64,000 nucleotides of DNA from Caenispirillum bisanense (GTDB lineage: Bacteria; Pseudomonadota; Alphaproteobacteria; Rhodospirillales; Rhodospirillaceae). The stretch spans positions 10,595 to 74,594 of the forward strand of contig NZ_BAAAEP010000022.1 in assembly GCF_039523075.1 (NCBI RefSeq), in the 5' to 3' direction. Positions 1 to 8,994 of this stretch are shown in pieces. The notes beneath the pieces are model-generated. The model was not told the DNA's origin and searched no databases. It saw nothing but the letters and a program-made list of their open reading frames with translations. A program made the translations under genes and the position numbers. How positions within the stretch are numbered: the stretch's first letter is position 1; every line of letters starts with the position of its first letter.

Positions 1-5
1 AGGCG

Positions 6-1556
6 GTGATGGGCCTGCCGGGCCGTCACGGCGAGCCGGATGCCCGGCAGCGCCTGTACGACCTGACCCGCCTGGTCTCCGACTGGATCTGGGAAACCGA
101 CCCTGACGGAAGGTTCAGTTATATCTCCGGCCGGGTGCTCGACGTGCTCGGGCTGCTGCCGGAGGAAGTGCTGAACCGCCCCTTCGCCAGCCTGTGCGAC
201 GACCCCGCCGTGGCCACCCGGCTGGCCGGGCGCGGCGCCTTCCGCGACGTGCCGGCGGTGTTCCGCACCCGCCGCGATCAGGCCCGCCACATGCTGGTCA
301 GCGCCCTGCCGTTCTATGACCTCGACAGCGGCGATTTCGCCGGCATGCGCGGCACCTGCCGCGACGTCACCGAACAGGTGCAGGCGGAGGCGGCGCTGAA
401 GGCCCAGCTGGAGTTCCAGCAGGCGCTGCTGGACGCCATTCCTGCGCCAGTGTTCTACCGCCGCGGCGATGGCCGCTACGGCCTCGTCAACAGCGCCTTC
501 GCCGCCATGCTCGGCCGCACGCGCGAGGCCATCGTCGGCCGCACCCTGTTCGACCTGTTCCCGCTGGAAACCGCCCGCCGGTTGCTGGCGGCGGAGGCGG
601 AACTGACCGCCGGCGGCGGCGGCGCCCGCAGCGTCATGGACCGCCTGCCGTGGCCGGAGGCGGAACCGCGCGACGTCATCCTCACCCTTGCCACCACCCG
701 CGACGCCGGGGCGGCGGCCGGGCCGGAGCCCGATCCCGCCGAGGGCCAGGGGCTGATCGGCGTCGTTACCGACATCACCGACCGCATGCGGGCGGAACGC
801 GACCTGCAGGCGTCGGTGCGGGCGCTGGAGCGCAGCAACCGCGAGCTGGAGCTGTTCCTGCACATCGCCAGCCACGACCTGCAGGAACCGACCCGCAGCG
901 TCGTCAGCTTCTGCCAGCTGCTGGCGAAAAGCCTGGAAGGCAGCCTGAGCGACGAGCAGCAGGACTACATGAACCACGCCATGGACGGCGCCCGCCGCAT
1001 GCGGCTGGTGGTGCAGGATCTCGGCACCTACGCCCGCGCCGGCTCGCGCGAGGCGGTGCCGGCGCGGGTGGACATGGCGGCGCTGGTGGCCGAGGTGCTG
1101 CGCAGCCTGAAGCCGCAGATGGCCGACTGCGCCGCCGCCGTCACCGTCGGCGCCCTGCCGGTGGTGCAGGCCGACCGCGGTCAGGTGGCGGAACTGGTGC
1201 GCAACCTGATCGACAACGCCCTGAAGTTCTGCGCCGAGGACCGGCCGCCGGCCATCGGCATCGACGCCTGGCGCGACGACGCCGCCTCGCCGTTCTGGAC
1301 CTTCCGCGTCAGCGACAACGGCATCGGCATCGAAGCCCGTCACCACGACCGCATCTTCGGCCTGTTCCAGCGCCTGCACCGCCGCGACCGCTATGGCGGC
1401 ACCGGCATCGGGCTGGCCGTCTGCCGCAAGATCGTGGAACGTCACGGCGGCCGCATCTGGGTCGACAGCCAGCCCGGCAAGGGCACCAGCGTGCTGTTCA
1501 CCCTGCCGGCCCTGCCGTCGGCCGCCCCATCGGGCGGCGACAGCGACGGCGGCTGA
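6..1556 (+). CDS. PAS-domain sensor histidine kinase (5' end may lie outside the window)
   Basis: A cytoplasmic two-component sensor kinase. Two PAS-like domains occupy roughly residues 15-125 and 135-265. A HisKA segment follows, with the phospho-acceptor in SHDLQEPTRS (His about residue 290). The HATPase domain shows the N box (NLIDNALKF, about 401), G1 (DNGIGI, about 437) and G2 (GTGIGL, about 465). The DLQEP form of the histidine box is typical of phytochrome-like kinases. No membrane segment or signal peptide is visible. The ORF opens 6 bases into the window without room for a clear ribosome binding site, so the true start may be upstream. No receiver gene is adjacent, so the partner is unknown. 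Confidence 0.9.
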   Translation: MMGLPGRHGEPDARQRLYDLTRLVSDWIWETDPDGRFSYISGRVLDVLGLLPEEVLNRPFASLCDDPAVATRLAGRGAFRDVPAVFRTRRDQARHMLVSALPFYDLDSGDFAGMRGTCRDVTEQVQAEAALKAQLEFQQALLDAIPAPVFYRRGDGRYGLVNSAFAAMLGRTREAIVGRTLFDLFPLETARRLLAAEAELTAGGGGARSVMDRLPWPEAEPRDVILTLATTRDAGAAAGPEPDPAEGQGLIGVVTDITDRMRAERDLQASVRALERSNRELELFLHIASHDLQEPTRSVVSFCQLLAKSLEGSLSDEQQDYMNHAMDGARRMRLVVQDLGTYARAGSREAVPARVDMAALVAEVLRSLKPQMADCAAAVTVGALPVVQADRGQVAELVRNLIDNALKFCAEDRPPAIGIDAWRDDAASPFWTFRVSDNGIGIEARHHDRIFGLFQRLHRRDRYGGTGIGLAVCRKIVERHGGRIWVDSQPGKGTSVLFTLPALPSAAPSGGDSDGG

Positions 1557-1567
1557 GGCGGCGGCTT

Positions 1568-2452
1568 CTACTCGCCGACGTTCAGCAGCAGGCCCAGGCG
1601 GCGCGCCGTGCGGAAGGTGCGCAGGAACAGCAGCACCGCCAGCCCCAGGTAGAGCACGTTCAGGGCCACCGCGCCGGTGAACAGGTCCCAGCGGAACACG
1701 CCGTCGAACATCACCGCCCGCATGCCCTCGAACACATAGGCCGGCGGCAGCGCCCAGGCCACCGGCTGCAGCCAGCCGGGCAGGGCGTCGATGGGGTAAT
1801 AGATGCCGCTGACCGGCCCGAAGGCGAAGATCGCCACCCATGCCAGGCTCTCCGCCCCCAGGCCGTAGCGCAGGATCAGGGCGCTGACTGCCAGCCCGAT
1901 GGCCCAGCCGCTGACCAGCAGGTTGGCGAAGAAGGTCAGCAGCGGCAGGCCCATGGCGAAGATGTTGTACTCGTAGAACCAGATGGCCAGCAGCGCCGCC
2001 GGCAGCAGGCCGATGGTGGTGCGGATGAAGCTCATGGTCATGATCGCCGCCACCAGTTCATAGGGCCGCAGCGGGCTGACGAACAGGTGGCCGAGGTTGC
2101 GCGACCACATCTCCTCCATGAAGGAGATGGACAGGCCGAGGTTGCCGCGGAACATCACGTCCCACAGCAGCACCGCCGCCAGCAGCACGCCGAAGGCCTG
2201 CGCCACCCAGCTGGAATGCTGCATGAAGAACATGGTGATGAAGCCCCACAGCACCATCTGCATGGTCGGCCAGTAGGCCAGTTCCAGCAGCCGCGGCACC
2301 GACGACCGGAGGACATAGAGGTGCCGCAGCACCACCGCGAACACCCGCCGGCCGGCGAAGGTGGCGGAGGTGGGGCGCTGGATCGGGCTGAAGCCCTGGT
2401 CCTCCGGCGGCGGGGCAGGCGGGGCGGACGGGTGTGGCAGGGGACGGGTCAT
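1568..2452 (-). CDS. ABC-2 type transporter permease
   Basis: The 294-residue membrane subunit of an ABC-2 exporter. After a proline-rich cytoplasmic N-terminus (about residues 1-30) there are about six hydrophobic segments. The ABC-2 loop region contains FMEEMWSRNLGHLFVSPLRP, a typical element of this permease family. Its ATG overlaps the stop of the ATPase gene upstream as ATGA (2449-2452), so the two are translationally coupled and form one transporter. The family exports polysaccharides, lipids or drugs; the substrate cannot be read from the sequence. Confidence 0.9.
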   Translation of the reverse strand: MTRPLPHPSAPPAPPPEDQGFSPIQRPTSATFAGRRVFAVVLRHLYVLRSSVPRLLELAYWPTMQMVLWGFITMFFMQHSSWVAQAFGVLLAAVLLWDVMFRGNLGLSISFMEEMWSRNLGHLFVSPLRPYELVAAIMTMSFIRTTIGLLPAALLAIWFYEYNIFAMGLPLLTFFANLLVSGWAIGLAVSALILRYGLGAESLAWVAIFAFGPVSGIYYPIDALPGWLQPVAWALPPAYVFEGMRAVMFDGVFRWDLFTGAVALNVLYLGLAVLLFLRTFRTARRLGLLLNVGE

Positions 2453-3264
2453 TCCGACAGGCTCTCCGGTGCGGTGCCGCCGCCGGGGCGGTTGGGATCA
2501 CGCTCGGGCGGTTCGGCCGGCTGTGCCTCGACCCGCCCGCGGGCGATGTCGAGGAACACGTCCTCCAGCGTGGCGCGGCCATAACGGCCGAGCAGGGCCG
2601 CCGGGGCGCCACGGTCGAACACCCGGCCGCCCTTCATGATCAGCACGTCGTCACACAGCCGCTCCACCTCCTGCATGTTGTGGCTGGCGAGGAACAGGGT
2701 GGCGCCGGTGCGCTTCTGATAGCCGCCGAGGTAGGTGCGGACCCAGTCGCCGGTGTCGGGGTCGAGGGAGGCGGTGGGCTCGTCCAGCAGCAGCAGGGCG
2801 GGGTCGTTGAGCAGCGCCTTGGCCAGCGCCACGCGGGTCTTCTGCCCGGCCGACAGCTTGCCCGACGGCCGCTTCATCAGGTGTTCGATGTCGAGGTCGC
2901 GGGCCAGCTCGGCGATGCGGCCGCGCGGGTCGCGCAGGCCGTAGAGGTGGGCATAGACCATCAGGTTCTCCCGCACCGTCAGGCGGTGGGGCAGGTCCAC
3001 ATAGGGGCTGGAGAAGTTCATGCGCGGCAGCACCCGGTGGCGGTCGGCCAGCATGTCGTGGCCGAGCACCCGGATGCTGCCGGCGGTCGGCAGCAGCAAG
3101 CCGAGCAGCATGGAGATGGTGGTGGTCTTGCCGGCCCCGTTGCCGCCCAAGAGGGCGACGGTGCTGCCGGCGGGGACCGAGAAGGTGAGGCCGTCGACGG
3201 CGGTGACGGCGCCGTAGCGCTTGGTCAGGCCGTCGACGGCAATGGCGGGAGACGAATGGCTCAT
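2449..3264 (-). CDS. ABC transporter ATP-binding protein
   Basis: The 271-residue ATPase partner of the ABC-2 permease. Walker A GGNGAGKT lies at residues 40-47, the signature LSAGQ at about 137, and Walker B LLLLDEPTAS at about 157-166. The ATG at 3264 is chosen because similarity to the family begins there; the open frame continues upstream in low-quality sequence. The stop overlaps the permease start by four bases. About 20 bases upstream of the start is a bipartite motif (3283-3306) that recurs in front of the amidotransferase gene near 60.4 kb. Confidence 0.93.
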   Translation of the reverse strand: MSHSSPAIAVDGLTKRYGAVTAVDGLTFSVPAGSTVALLGGNGAGKTTTISMLLGLLLPTAGSIRVLGHDMLADRHRVLPRMNFSSPYVDLPHRLTVRENLMVYAHLYGLRDPRGRIAELARDLDIEHLMKRPSGKLSAGQKTRVALAKALLNDPALLLLDEPTASLDPDTGDWVRTYLGGYQKRTGATLFLASHNMQEVERLCDDVLIMKGGRVFDRGAPAALLGRYGRATLEDVFLDIARGRVEAQPAEPPERDPNRPGGGTAPESLSE

Positions 3265-3282
3265 GGCGGCGACTATGCGACT

Positions 3283-3306
3283 GATTCGCAACGAGGGAAA
3301 GGGCCA
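3283..3306 (-). promoter_or_regulatory. Bipartite motif TGGCCCTT-N8-TGCGAATC, copy 1
   Basis: Read on the minus strand, TGGCCCTT (3306-3299) is followed after exactly eight bases by TGCGAATC (3290-3283), 18 bases before the ATG of the ABC ATPase. The same two octamers with the same spacing occur at 60475-60452. TGCGAATC includes a GANTC site, the CcrM methylation target in alphaproteobacteria. Promoter or operator function is inferred from position and recurrence only. Confidence 0.45.
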
Positions 3307-3328
3307 CTTGCTCGCCGCTGCGGCCCGG

Positions 3329-4789
3329 TCACGCCGCCCGCAGCCGCACCCGGTCGAGGAACTGGTCCACCAGGCGGCGCAGCGACTCCGCCTGGGTGCT
3401 GAGGGATTCGGCGGCCGCCGCCACCTTGGCCGCCTCGCCGCGGGAGGTTTCCGAGGCCCGGCTGACGTCGTCGATGCCGCCGGCGGCGGTGCGGGTGTTG
3501 ACGGCGGCCTCCTCGGCATGGCGGGCGATGTCCCGCGTTGCCGCCCCCTGCTGCTCGACGGCGGTGGCGATGGTGGCGGCCACCTCGTCAAGCACCCCGA
3601 TGGTGTCGGCGATGCCGCCGATGGCCGCGACCGCCTCGCGCGTCACCTGCTGCACGCCGCCGATCTGGGCGGCGATGTCCTCGGTGGCGCGGGTGGTCTG
3701 CTGGGCCAGGGCCTTCACCTCGTTGGCGACGACGGCGAAGCCCTTGCCCGCCTCGCCGGCCCGTGCCGCCTCGATGGTGGCGTTGAGCGCCAGCAGGTTG
3801 GTCTGGTCGGCCACTGCCTGGATCAGCTTCACCACGTCGCCGATGCGGCTGGCGGCGGCGTCCAGGTCGGCCACCGTCTGCGACAGGCGGGCGGCCTCGG
3901 CGGCGGCGGCGGCGGCGATCTCGGTGGAGCGTGAGACCTGCCGGGTGATCTCGCTGACCGAGGCGGCCAGCTCGTCGGCCGCCGCCGCCATGGTCTGCAC
4001 GTTGGCGGACGCCTGCCGCGAATCGCCGGCGGCGCCGCGCGAGCGGTCGGCGGTGTGTTCGGCCGCCCGCGCCATGGTGTCGGAACTGCCTTCCAGCGCC
4101 TGCGCCGCCGTGGTCAGGCCCTGCACGGCGCGGGTGACTTCGGCGTCGAAGGCGGCGGTGGCGTCGGCCAGGGTGGCGGCCACCATCTCCTGCTCGCGGC
4201 GCAGGCGCTGCTGCTCGGCGGCCAGACGCTCAGCGTCGGCGGTGGCGGCTTCGGCGCGGGCGACGGCGGCACCGGCCTCCAGCACGGCGCGGCGGATCTG
4301 CTCGCACAGCCACATCAGGGCGGCGGCCTGCACCACCACCACGGCGGCATGCATCACCACGCGGCCGATGTCGCCGCCGCCGGGGAACACCACCGCCGGC
4401 AGCACCAGGTTGAGCAGCAGGTGATGCACCGCCACCGTGCCGGCCGTCACCACCACCGCCCGCCAGTCGCACCATACGGCCGACAGGGCGAGGGCGGCGA
4501 AGAAGGTCATGTGCATGTCGATCTGCCAGCCGTGACCGCGGGCGCTCCACACCAGCAGGGCCGGCATGATCGCCAGCGCGACGGCGGAGGTATGGCGCAT
4601 GGCCGGGCCGGTGGCATCGGCACGCCAGCACAGGGTGACGGCGGCGGCGGTCAGCAGCGCCACCACCGCCGGCGGCAGCCAGGCATTGCCGTCGACCAGC
4701 GCGGTCACGGCCACCACCGGCACCATCAGCCACAGCAGAAGGACGAGAAGGCCGGCATAGCGGCGGCGGAGCAGGTCAAGGGCGGTCAT
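3329..4789 (-). CDS. Methyl-accepting chemotaxis protein, membrane-embedded sensor type
   Basis: A 486-residue chemoreceptor. About six hydrophobic segments fill residues 10-165 with no sizeable periplasmic ligand domain, so sensing is probably through the membrane domain. A coiled-coil linker (about 170-215) leads to the cytoplasmic signalling hairpin. The hairpin tip contains the CheA/CheW-contact motif (NLLALNATIEAARAGEAGKG, then FAVVANEVKALAQQ), close to the universal MCP consensus. No HAMP domain is obvious. Its upstream neighbour is a small protein with an apparently separate start. No other chemotaxis gene is adjacent; a CheZ-like gene lies at 28.6 kb. Confidence 0.92.
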   Translation of the reverse strand: MTALDLLRRRYAGLLVLLLWLMVPVVAVTALVDGNAWLPPAVVALLTAAAVTLCWRADATGPAMRHTSAVALAIMPALLVWSARGHGWQIDMHMTFFAALALSAVWCDWRAVVVTAGTVAVHHLLLNLVLPAVVFPGGGDIGRVVMHAAVVVVQAAALMWLCEQIRRAVLEAGAAVARAEAATADAERLAAEQQRLRREQEMVAATLADATAAFDAEVTRAVQGLTTAAQALEGSSDTMARAAEHTADRSRGAAGDSRQASANVQTMAAAADELAASVSEITRQVSRSTEIAAAAAAEAARLSQTVADLDAAASRIGDVVKLIQAVADQTNLLALNATIEAARAGEAGKGFAVVANEVKALAQQTTRATEDIAAQIGGVQQVTREAVAAIGGIADTIGVLDEVAATIATAVEQQGAATRDIARHAEEAAVNTRTAAGGIDDVSRASETSRGEAAKVAAAAESLSTQAESLRRLVDQFLDRVRLRAA

Positions 4790-4850
4790 GGTCGGCTCGC
4801 GGGCAGGGGATCGGGGATCGGATCGGGGGACTGGCGGCGGAGGGGGAGCG

Positions 4851-5162
4851 TCACGGCACCGGCGGCGCGCAGCCGGCCAGGCCGGCGGGGTCGAGCAGCA
4901 GCACGCCGCCCGCCGCCCGCAGGCCGGCGCGGAAGGTCGCGTCGTCGTCGCCGTTCGCCGGCTGCGCCACCACCAGGCCGGGCAGGGCGGCGGCGGCCGT
5001 CACCTGGCCGCCGGCCGGCTCCACCGCCGTGACGGCGGCGGCGAAGGCGGCCGGCAGCACGGCCACCGGCCCGTGGGCGGGCGGCCACAGGCCGGCGATC
5101 ACGCCACCGGCGAGCCCCGCCACCCCGAGGGCGGCGGCTGGAAGGAAGGCAGACAGGGGCAC
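4851..5162 (-). CDS. Small hypothetical protein with N-terminal membrane segment
   Basis: A 103-residue protein of unknown function. It starts at GTG 5162, preceded five bases upstream by a good ribosome binding site, GGAGGG. Residues 5-25 are hydrophobic (signal peptide or anchor). The rest is an alanine/valine-rich domain resembling a small alpha/beta unit, ending in a short Cys-Ala-Pro-Pro tail. It lies 61 bases upstream of the chemoreceptor on the same strand, so the two may be co-transcribed. I recognise no family; the start signal is the main evidence that it is real. Confidence 0.6.
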   Translation of the reverse strand: MPLSAFLPAAALGVAGLAGGVIAGLWPPAHGPVAVLPAAFAAAVTAVEPAGGQVTAAAALPGLVVAQPANGDDDATFRAGLRAAGGVLLLDPAGLAGCAPPVP

Positions 5163-5266
5163 GGAGACCCTCCGGCAGGCGTCAGAGCGCGATGCGGTGC
5201 GTTTTCAGACGCTATACGCCGGAAGTATCCGAGTAGATCAATGTGGTATTTTGCGCGGCTTTCGCC

Positions 5267-6493
5267 TCAGAAGAGAACGGTGCCGCGCATCCAGGTGTCG
5301 ATCAACCTGCCCTGGTAGAGGGTGATGTCCTGGCTGCGGCCGAAGTCCACCGCCTCCTCGCTGTCGCAGCGGGCGAGGATCAGCCGGCCGGGCGGGATGG
5401 CGCGCAGCGCCTCGCGGGCGATGGCGCCCTGGGGGCTCGCCAGCACCTTGGGCAGTTCGGGCGTCCACGACAGTTTCACCAGTTCCGCCCCCAGCCGCTT
5501 GGGGTCGACGTAGGCGAGCGACCGCCACGTCACCCCGTCCAGGCAGACGCGATAGCCGCGCTGGCGCAGGAAGTCGCGGGCGAAGGTATAGGCGGCGAGG
5601 TCGGCGAAGATGTCTTCCGCCCGCAGCTCGATCACCACCGTGCCGTGGCTGCCGGCCGCCAGCTCGTCGTCGAAGGCCAGGAACTCGTCCGACAGGATGG
5701 AGGCGACGTTGAGGTTGATGCTGAACCCCTTGCCGAGGGTGCGGTCGTCGCGCCGCGCCAGCAGCGCCAGCACCCGGCGGTCGAGCGTCTGGGTCAGGCG
5801 CTGGAACAGCCACGGGTTGGAGGCGAGGTCGACGGTCGGCATCAGCGTCTCGCGCAGGTCGGCGATGGAGACGAAGACCTCGGTGAACATCACGCTCGGC
5901 CGCCCGTCGCCCACCATCACCGCCACCGCCTGACGGCGGATGTGGCTGGCCAGGCTGGCATTGGCGAGCATGCTTTCGATGCGGCCGAGCACGCCCGGCG
6001 TCAGCGGCTCGCCCTGCGGCGCCCGGCGCAGCCCGCCGAGGGTGCTGCGGGCGACGATCTCGACGTCGTCGGCGGCCTGACGGATGACCCGGTCTTCCGC
6101 CTCGCGCAGCAGGTCGCCGTAGTGATCGGCGAAGCTGCGGCGGGCGACCAGATCGGCGGCATCGGCCAGCGGATCGCTGCCGAGCAGGAACCGCACCCGC
6201 ACCACCGCCGCCTCGAACTCCGCCGAGGTGCGGTCGGCATAGACCGCCATCAGGTCGCCGTCGCGGGTCCAGTAGGTCTTCACTCCGGCGGCGACGGCGG
6301 GGGCCATGGCCTCCTCGATGTCGCGGTTGAAGCTGTCGGGCCGCGATTCGGCCCGCAGGCCCGACAGCCGCAGGGTGGCGAGGGTGCGGCCGCGGGTGTC
6401 GCCATCAAGCCGGCGCAGGTCGTCGAGCAGCATGCGCTCGTGCGGGGCGCCCAGCGGATGGACGTAGGGGGCAGGGGCGGGCGGGGCGCTCAC
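5267..6493 (-). CDS. Degenerate GGDEF/EAL-type protein, second of a tandem pair
   Basis: A 408-residue cytoplasmic protein. Its C-terminal half follows the EAL-domain outline: an ELRAEDIF strand where LEIxE is expected, VCLDGVTW in place of the metal-binding LDDFGTG, and a final YQGRLID resembling the QGYxF ending. The N-terminal half resembles a decayed GGDEF domain (WTRDGDLMAVY where RxGGDEF would be). Signature catalytic residues are missing, so cyclic-di-GMP synthesis or hydrolysis is unlikely; binding or scaffolding is more plausible. GTG 6493 overlaps the stop of the upstream paralogue as GTGA, indicating coupled translation. The gene is clearly a duplication of that neighbour. Confidence 0.8.
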   Translation of the reverse strand: MSAPPAPAPYVHPLGAPHERMLLDDLRRLDGDTRGRTLATLRLSGLRAESRPDSFNRDIEEAMAPAVAAGVKTYWTRDGDLMAVYADRTSAEFEAAVVRVRFLLGSDPLADAADLVARRSFADHYGDLLREAEDRVIRQAADDVEIVARSTLGGLRRAPQGEPLTPGVLGRIESMLANASLASHIRRQAVAVMVGDGRPSVMFTEVFVSIADLRETLMPTVDLASNPWLFQRLTQTLDRRVLALLARRDDRTLGKGFSINLNVASILSDEFLAFDDELAAGSHGTVVIELRAEDIFADLAAYTFARDFLRQRGYRVCLDGVTWRSLAYVDPKRLGAELVKLSWTPELPKVLASPQGAIAREALRAIPPGRLILARCDSEEAVDFGRSQDITLYQGRLIDTWMRGTVLF

Positions 6494-7887
6494 GGGGCGG
6501 CCTCCGTCTTCGGGGAAGACTTGCGACGGCCGGGGGCGGCGAAGCGCTGGACGGCATCCAGCCCCGGCGGGTTGGGGCAGGCGGTGCGGCTGCTGCCGGC
6601 GACGGCGGCGCGGCGGCCGGCGCACTGGCTCAGGCTGCAGTCGGCGGAGGCCTTGCAGGCATCCATGGTGACGGTGCCGAGCACGGCGTCGATGAAGCGG
6701 CCCTGGAAGACGCGGATGCCGTTTTCCAGCCCCCACAGCACCGCCGCCTCGGTGTCGCAGCGGGCGAGCACCACCCGTTCCGGCCCCACCGCCTTGACCT
6801 CGGCGGCGAAGGCGGCGGTCTTGTCGGCGGTTTCCTCCGACGCCAGATCGGCGTTCCACAGCACCTTGGCGAAGTCCGGCGCCAGCCGGCGCACGTCCAG
6901 CAGGCGCAGGGTGACGGGGCTTAAGCCGTCGATCAGCACCTTGTGGCCGGCGCGGCGCAGGGTGTCGCGGGCGGCTTCATAGGCGGCGATGTCGGCGAAG
7001 ACGTCGATCACCTGCACCTCCACCACCAGCCGCTTGGGGCCGAGCGCCGCCACCAGCCGCTCGAAGGCGCGGTCGCGGGTGCTTTCCAGGTTGAGGTTGA
7101 GGCTGACCGTGCCCGGCCGCCGCACCAGCGGGTTGGCGGCCAGCAGGCTCAGCACCCGCTGGTCGAGGGCGCGGGAGAATTCCTGGAACAGCCAGCGGTC
7201 GGCGGTCAGCACCACATCGGGCGCCAGGCCGCGCTGGAGGTGGCCGATGGAGACGAAGAATTCCTCGAAGGCGATCTCCGCCACCCGTTCCTCGGTGATG
7301 CGCACGGCCGGCTGGCGGCGCAGGTGGGGCAGCAGGTCGAAACTGTCGAAGGCCGCCAGCACCCGTTCCAGCGACCGCGGGGTGATGGGTTCCGGCCCGG
7401 CTTCCTTGGGCGACGACCACGAGAACGGGCTGACCGGCCCGCCCGAGTTCTGCCGGCCGAGGCGCACCAGCCGCGCTTCCTCCAGCTGCGCCACCTGATC
7501 GGACAGGCTACGCCAGTCGGTCATCAGGTCGTACCAGCTGACGAAGGGGTCGTTCGGATCGTTCCACCCGCTTCCCGCGTATGTGACGGGATCGTGTTCA
7601 AACAGGGAGCGAACGCGGTGGATGATGGTGTCGATCTCGTTGGCCGGCAGGTCGCGCCCGAGAATCACCAGATCGTCGTTGGACAGCCGGTAGACGTTGG
7701 CGCCGTGGCCGGTTTCCAGCGTCTTGAACATGCGCGCCACCACCCGCATGCGCACCGGCAGGCGGTTGACCGGCAGCAGCCGCGACAGATGCAGGTGGAC
7801 GGCCCGGCCGGCCCCGGCCTTGCGGCGCAGACGGTCGATGGCGTCCAGCAACAGGCGCTCGGCCTGGATTCCCTCGCGCGGCCGCAT
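6490..7887 (-). CDS. Degenerate GGDEF/EAL-type protein, first of a tandem pair
   Basis: A 465-residue cytoplasmic protein paralogous to the gene that overlaps its stop. The N-terminal half has YRLSNDDLVIL at the place of a GGDEF signature. The C-terminal half keeps the EAL layout but has VEVQVIDVF for the EAL strand, VLIDGLSP for LDDFGTG, and FQGRFID near the end. About 65 extra residues follow, with four cysteines (DACKASADCSLSQC and a later Cys-Pro), which the paralogue lacks. The start is ATG 7887; the frame continues upstream to 8004, but that stretch includes a promoter-like TATAAT. Catalytic inactivity is inferred from missing residues. Confidence 0.8.
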   Translation of the reverse strand: MRPREGIQAERLLLDAIDRLRRKAGAGRAVHLHLSRLLPVNRLPVRMRVVARMFKTLETGHGANVYRLSNDDLVILGRDLPANEIDTIIHRVRSLFEHDPVTYAGSGWNDPNDPFVSWYDLMTDWRSLSDQVAQLEEARLVRLGRQNSGGPVSPFSWSSPKEAGPEPITPRSLERVLAAFDSFDLLPHLRRQPAVRITEERVAEIAFEEFFVSIGHLQRGLAPDVVLTADRWLFQEFSRALDQRVLSLLAANPLVRRPGTVSLNLNLESTRDRAFERLVAALGPKRLVVEVQVIDVFADIAAYEAARDTLRRAGHKVLIDGLSPVTLRLLDVRRLAPDFAKVLWNADLASEETADKTAAFAAEVKAVGPERVVLARCDTEAAVLWGLENGIRVFQGRFIDAVLGTVTMDACKASADCSLSQCAGRRAAVAGSSRTACPNPPGLDAVQRFAAPGRRKSSPKTEAAP

Positions 7888-7994
7888 GATGCGCCCCGTT
7901 CCCCCGATCCAACCCCAGGAAGTGCCGCTATTATAGGGATGTTTCGCGCCCGCGGAAGCATCGTCGGCGGCCCGCACCCCACAAGGAGACCTGC
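7888..7994 (-). promoter_or_regulatory. Divergent promoter region with a TATAAT -10 element
   Basis: This 107-base gap separates the minus-strand GGDEF/EAL pair from the plus-strand UDP-glucuronate decarboxylase. A perfect TATAAT reads on the minus strand at 7935-7930, with a weak -35 candidate about 17 bases further upstream. Transcription would begin near 7922, giving a short leader before ATG 7887. The plus-strand gene has a strong ribosome binding site, AAGGAG (7982-7987). Confidence 0.45.
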
Positions 7995-8939
7995 ATGCGT
8001 CCAAGCCTTCGCGTCCTGGTGACCGGCGGAGCCGGCTTCATCGGCTCCCACCTGTGCGAGCGGCTGCTCGCCGCCGGTCACGAGGTGCTGTGCGTCGACA
8101 ACTTCTACACCGGCCGGCGCATGAACGTGGCGCACCTGCTGGACGACCCGCGCTTCGAGCTGATGCGCCACGACGTGACCTTCCCGCTGTATGTGGAGGT
8201 CGACCAGGTCTACAACCTCGCCTGCCCGGCCAGTCCAATCCACTATCAGACCGACCCGGTGCAGACCATGAAGACCAGCGTCCACGGCGCCATCAACATG
8301 CTGGGGCTGGCCAAGCGCAAGGGGGCGAAGATCCTGCAGGCCTCCACCAGCGAGGTCTACGGCGACCCGGAGGTGCATCCGCAGCCGGAAGGGTACTGGG
8401 GCAACGTCAACCCCATCGGCACGCGGGCGTGTTATGACGAGGGCAAGCGGGCGGCGGAGACGCTGTTCTTCGACTACAACCGGCAGTACGGCGTGCGGGT
8501 GAAGGTGGCGCGCATCTTCAACACCTACGGCCCCCGCATGCACCCCGACGACGGCCGCGTGGTGTCCAATTTCGTCTGCCAGGCGCTGCGCGGGCACGAC
8601 CTGACGGTCTACGGCGACGGCCTGCAGACGCGGTCGTTCTGCTACGTCGACGACCTGGTGAACGGGCTGATGGGGCTGATGGAGACCGACGACAGCGTCA
8701 TCGGACCCTTGAACCTGGGCAATCCGGGCGAGTACACCATGCTGGAGCTGGCCGAAGCGGTGATCCGCCTCACCGGCTCGCGGTCGCGGGTGGTTCACAA
8801 GCCGCTGCCGGCCGACGATCCCAAGCAGCGCCGCCCGGACATCGCCCGCGCGCGTGACCTGCTGGGCTGGGAACCGGCGGTGCCGCTGGATGACGGCCTG
8901 GCGAAGACCATACACTATTTCCGTTCCGTTGTCGGATGA
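7995..8939 (+). CDS. UDP-glucuronate decarboxylase (UDP-xylose synthase), SDR family
   Basis: A 314-residue extended-SDR enzyme that converts UDP-glucuronate to UDP-xylose using bound NAD. The N-terminal NAD-binding motif is TGGAGFIGSH (about residues 10-19). NLACPASPIHYQ and the Tyr-x3-Lys region (ACYDEGKRAAE) match the UXS group closely, as does RIFNTYGPRM. The product would supply xylose or 4-keto sugars for lipopolysaccharide or exopolysaccharide. A ribosome binding site AAGGAG precedes the start, and hldE follows after 55 bases on the same strand, which fits an envelope-sugar operon. Confidence 0.92.
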   Translation: MRPSLRVLVTGGAGFIGSHLCERLLAAGHEVLCVDNFYTGRRMNVAHLLDDPRFELMRHDVTFPLYVEVDQVYNLACPASPIHYQTDPVQTMKTSVHGAINMLGLAKRKGAKILQASTSEVYGDPEVHPQPEGYWGNVNPIGTRACYDEGKRAAETLFFDYNRQYGVRVKVARIFNTYGPRMHPDDGRVVSNFVCQALRGHDLTVYGDGLQTRSFCYVDDLVNGLMGLMETDDSVIGPLNLGNPGEYTMLELAEAVIRLTGSRSRVVHKPLPADDPKQRRPDIARARDLLGWEPAVPLDDGLAKTIHYFRSVVG

Positions 8940-8994
8940 GCGGCCGGCGGCGGCGGACCCCGTCGCCGCTCGTTGCCCGGAAGCCATCGCCCCG

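Noticed and set aside
650..2584. Long plus-strand frame across the kinase end and the ABC permease
   Set aside because: It overlaps two solid genes in other frames; the product is Arg/Ala/Gln-rich nonsense.
3283..3306. Sigma-54 promoter reading of the TGGCCCTT motif
   Set aside because: GG and GC elements are 14 bases apart instead of the required 10, in both copies.
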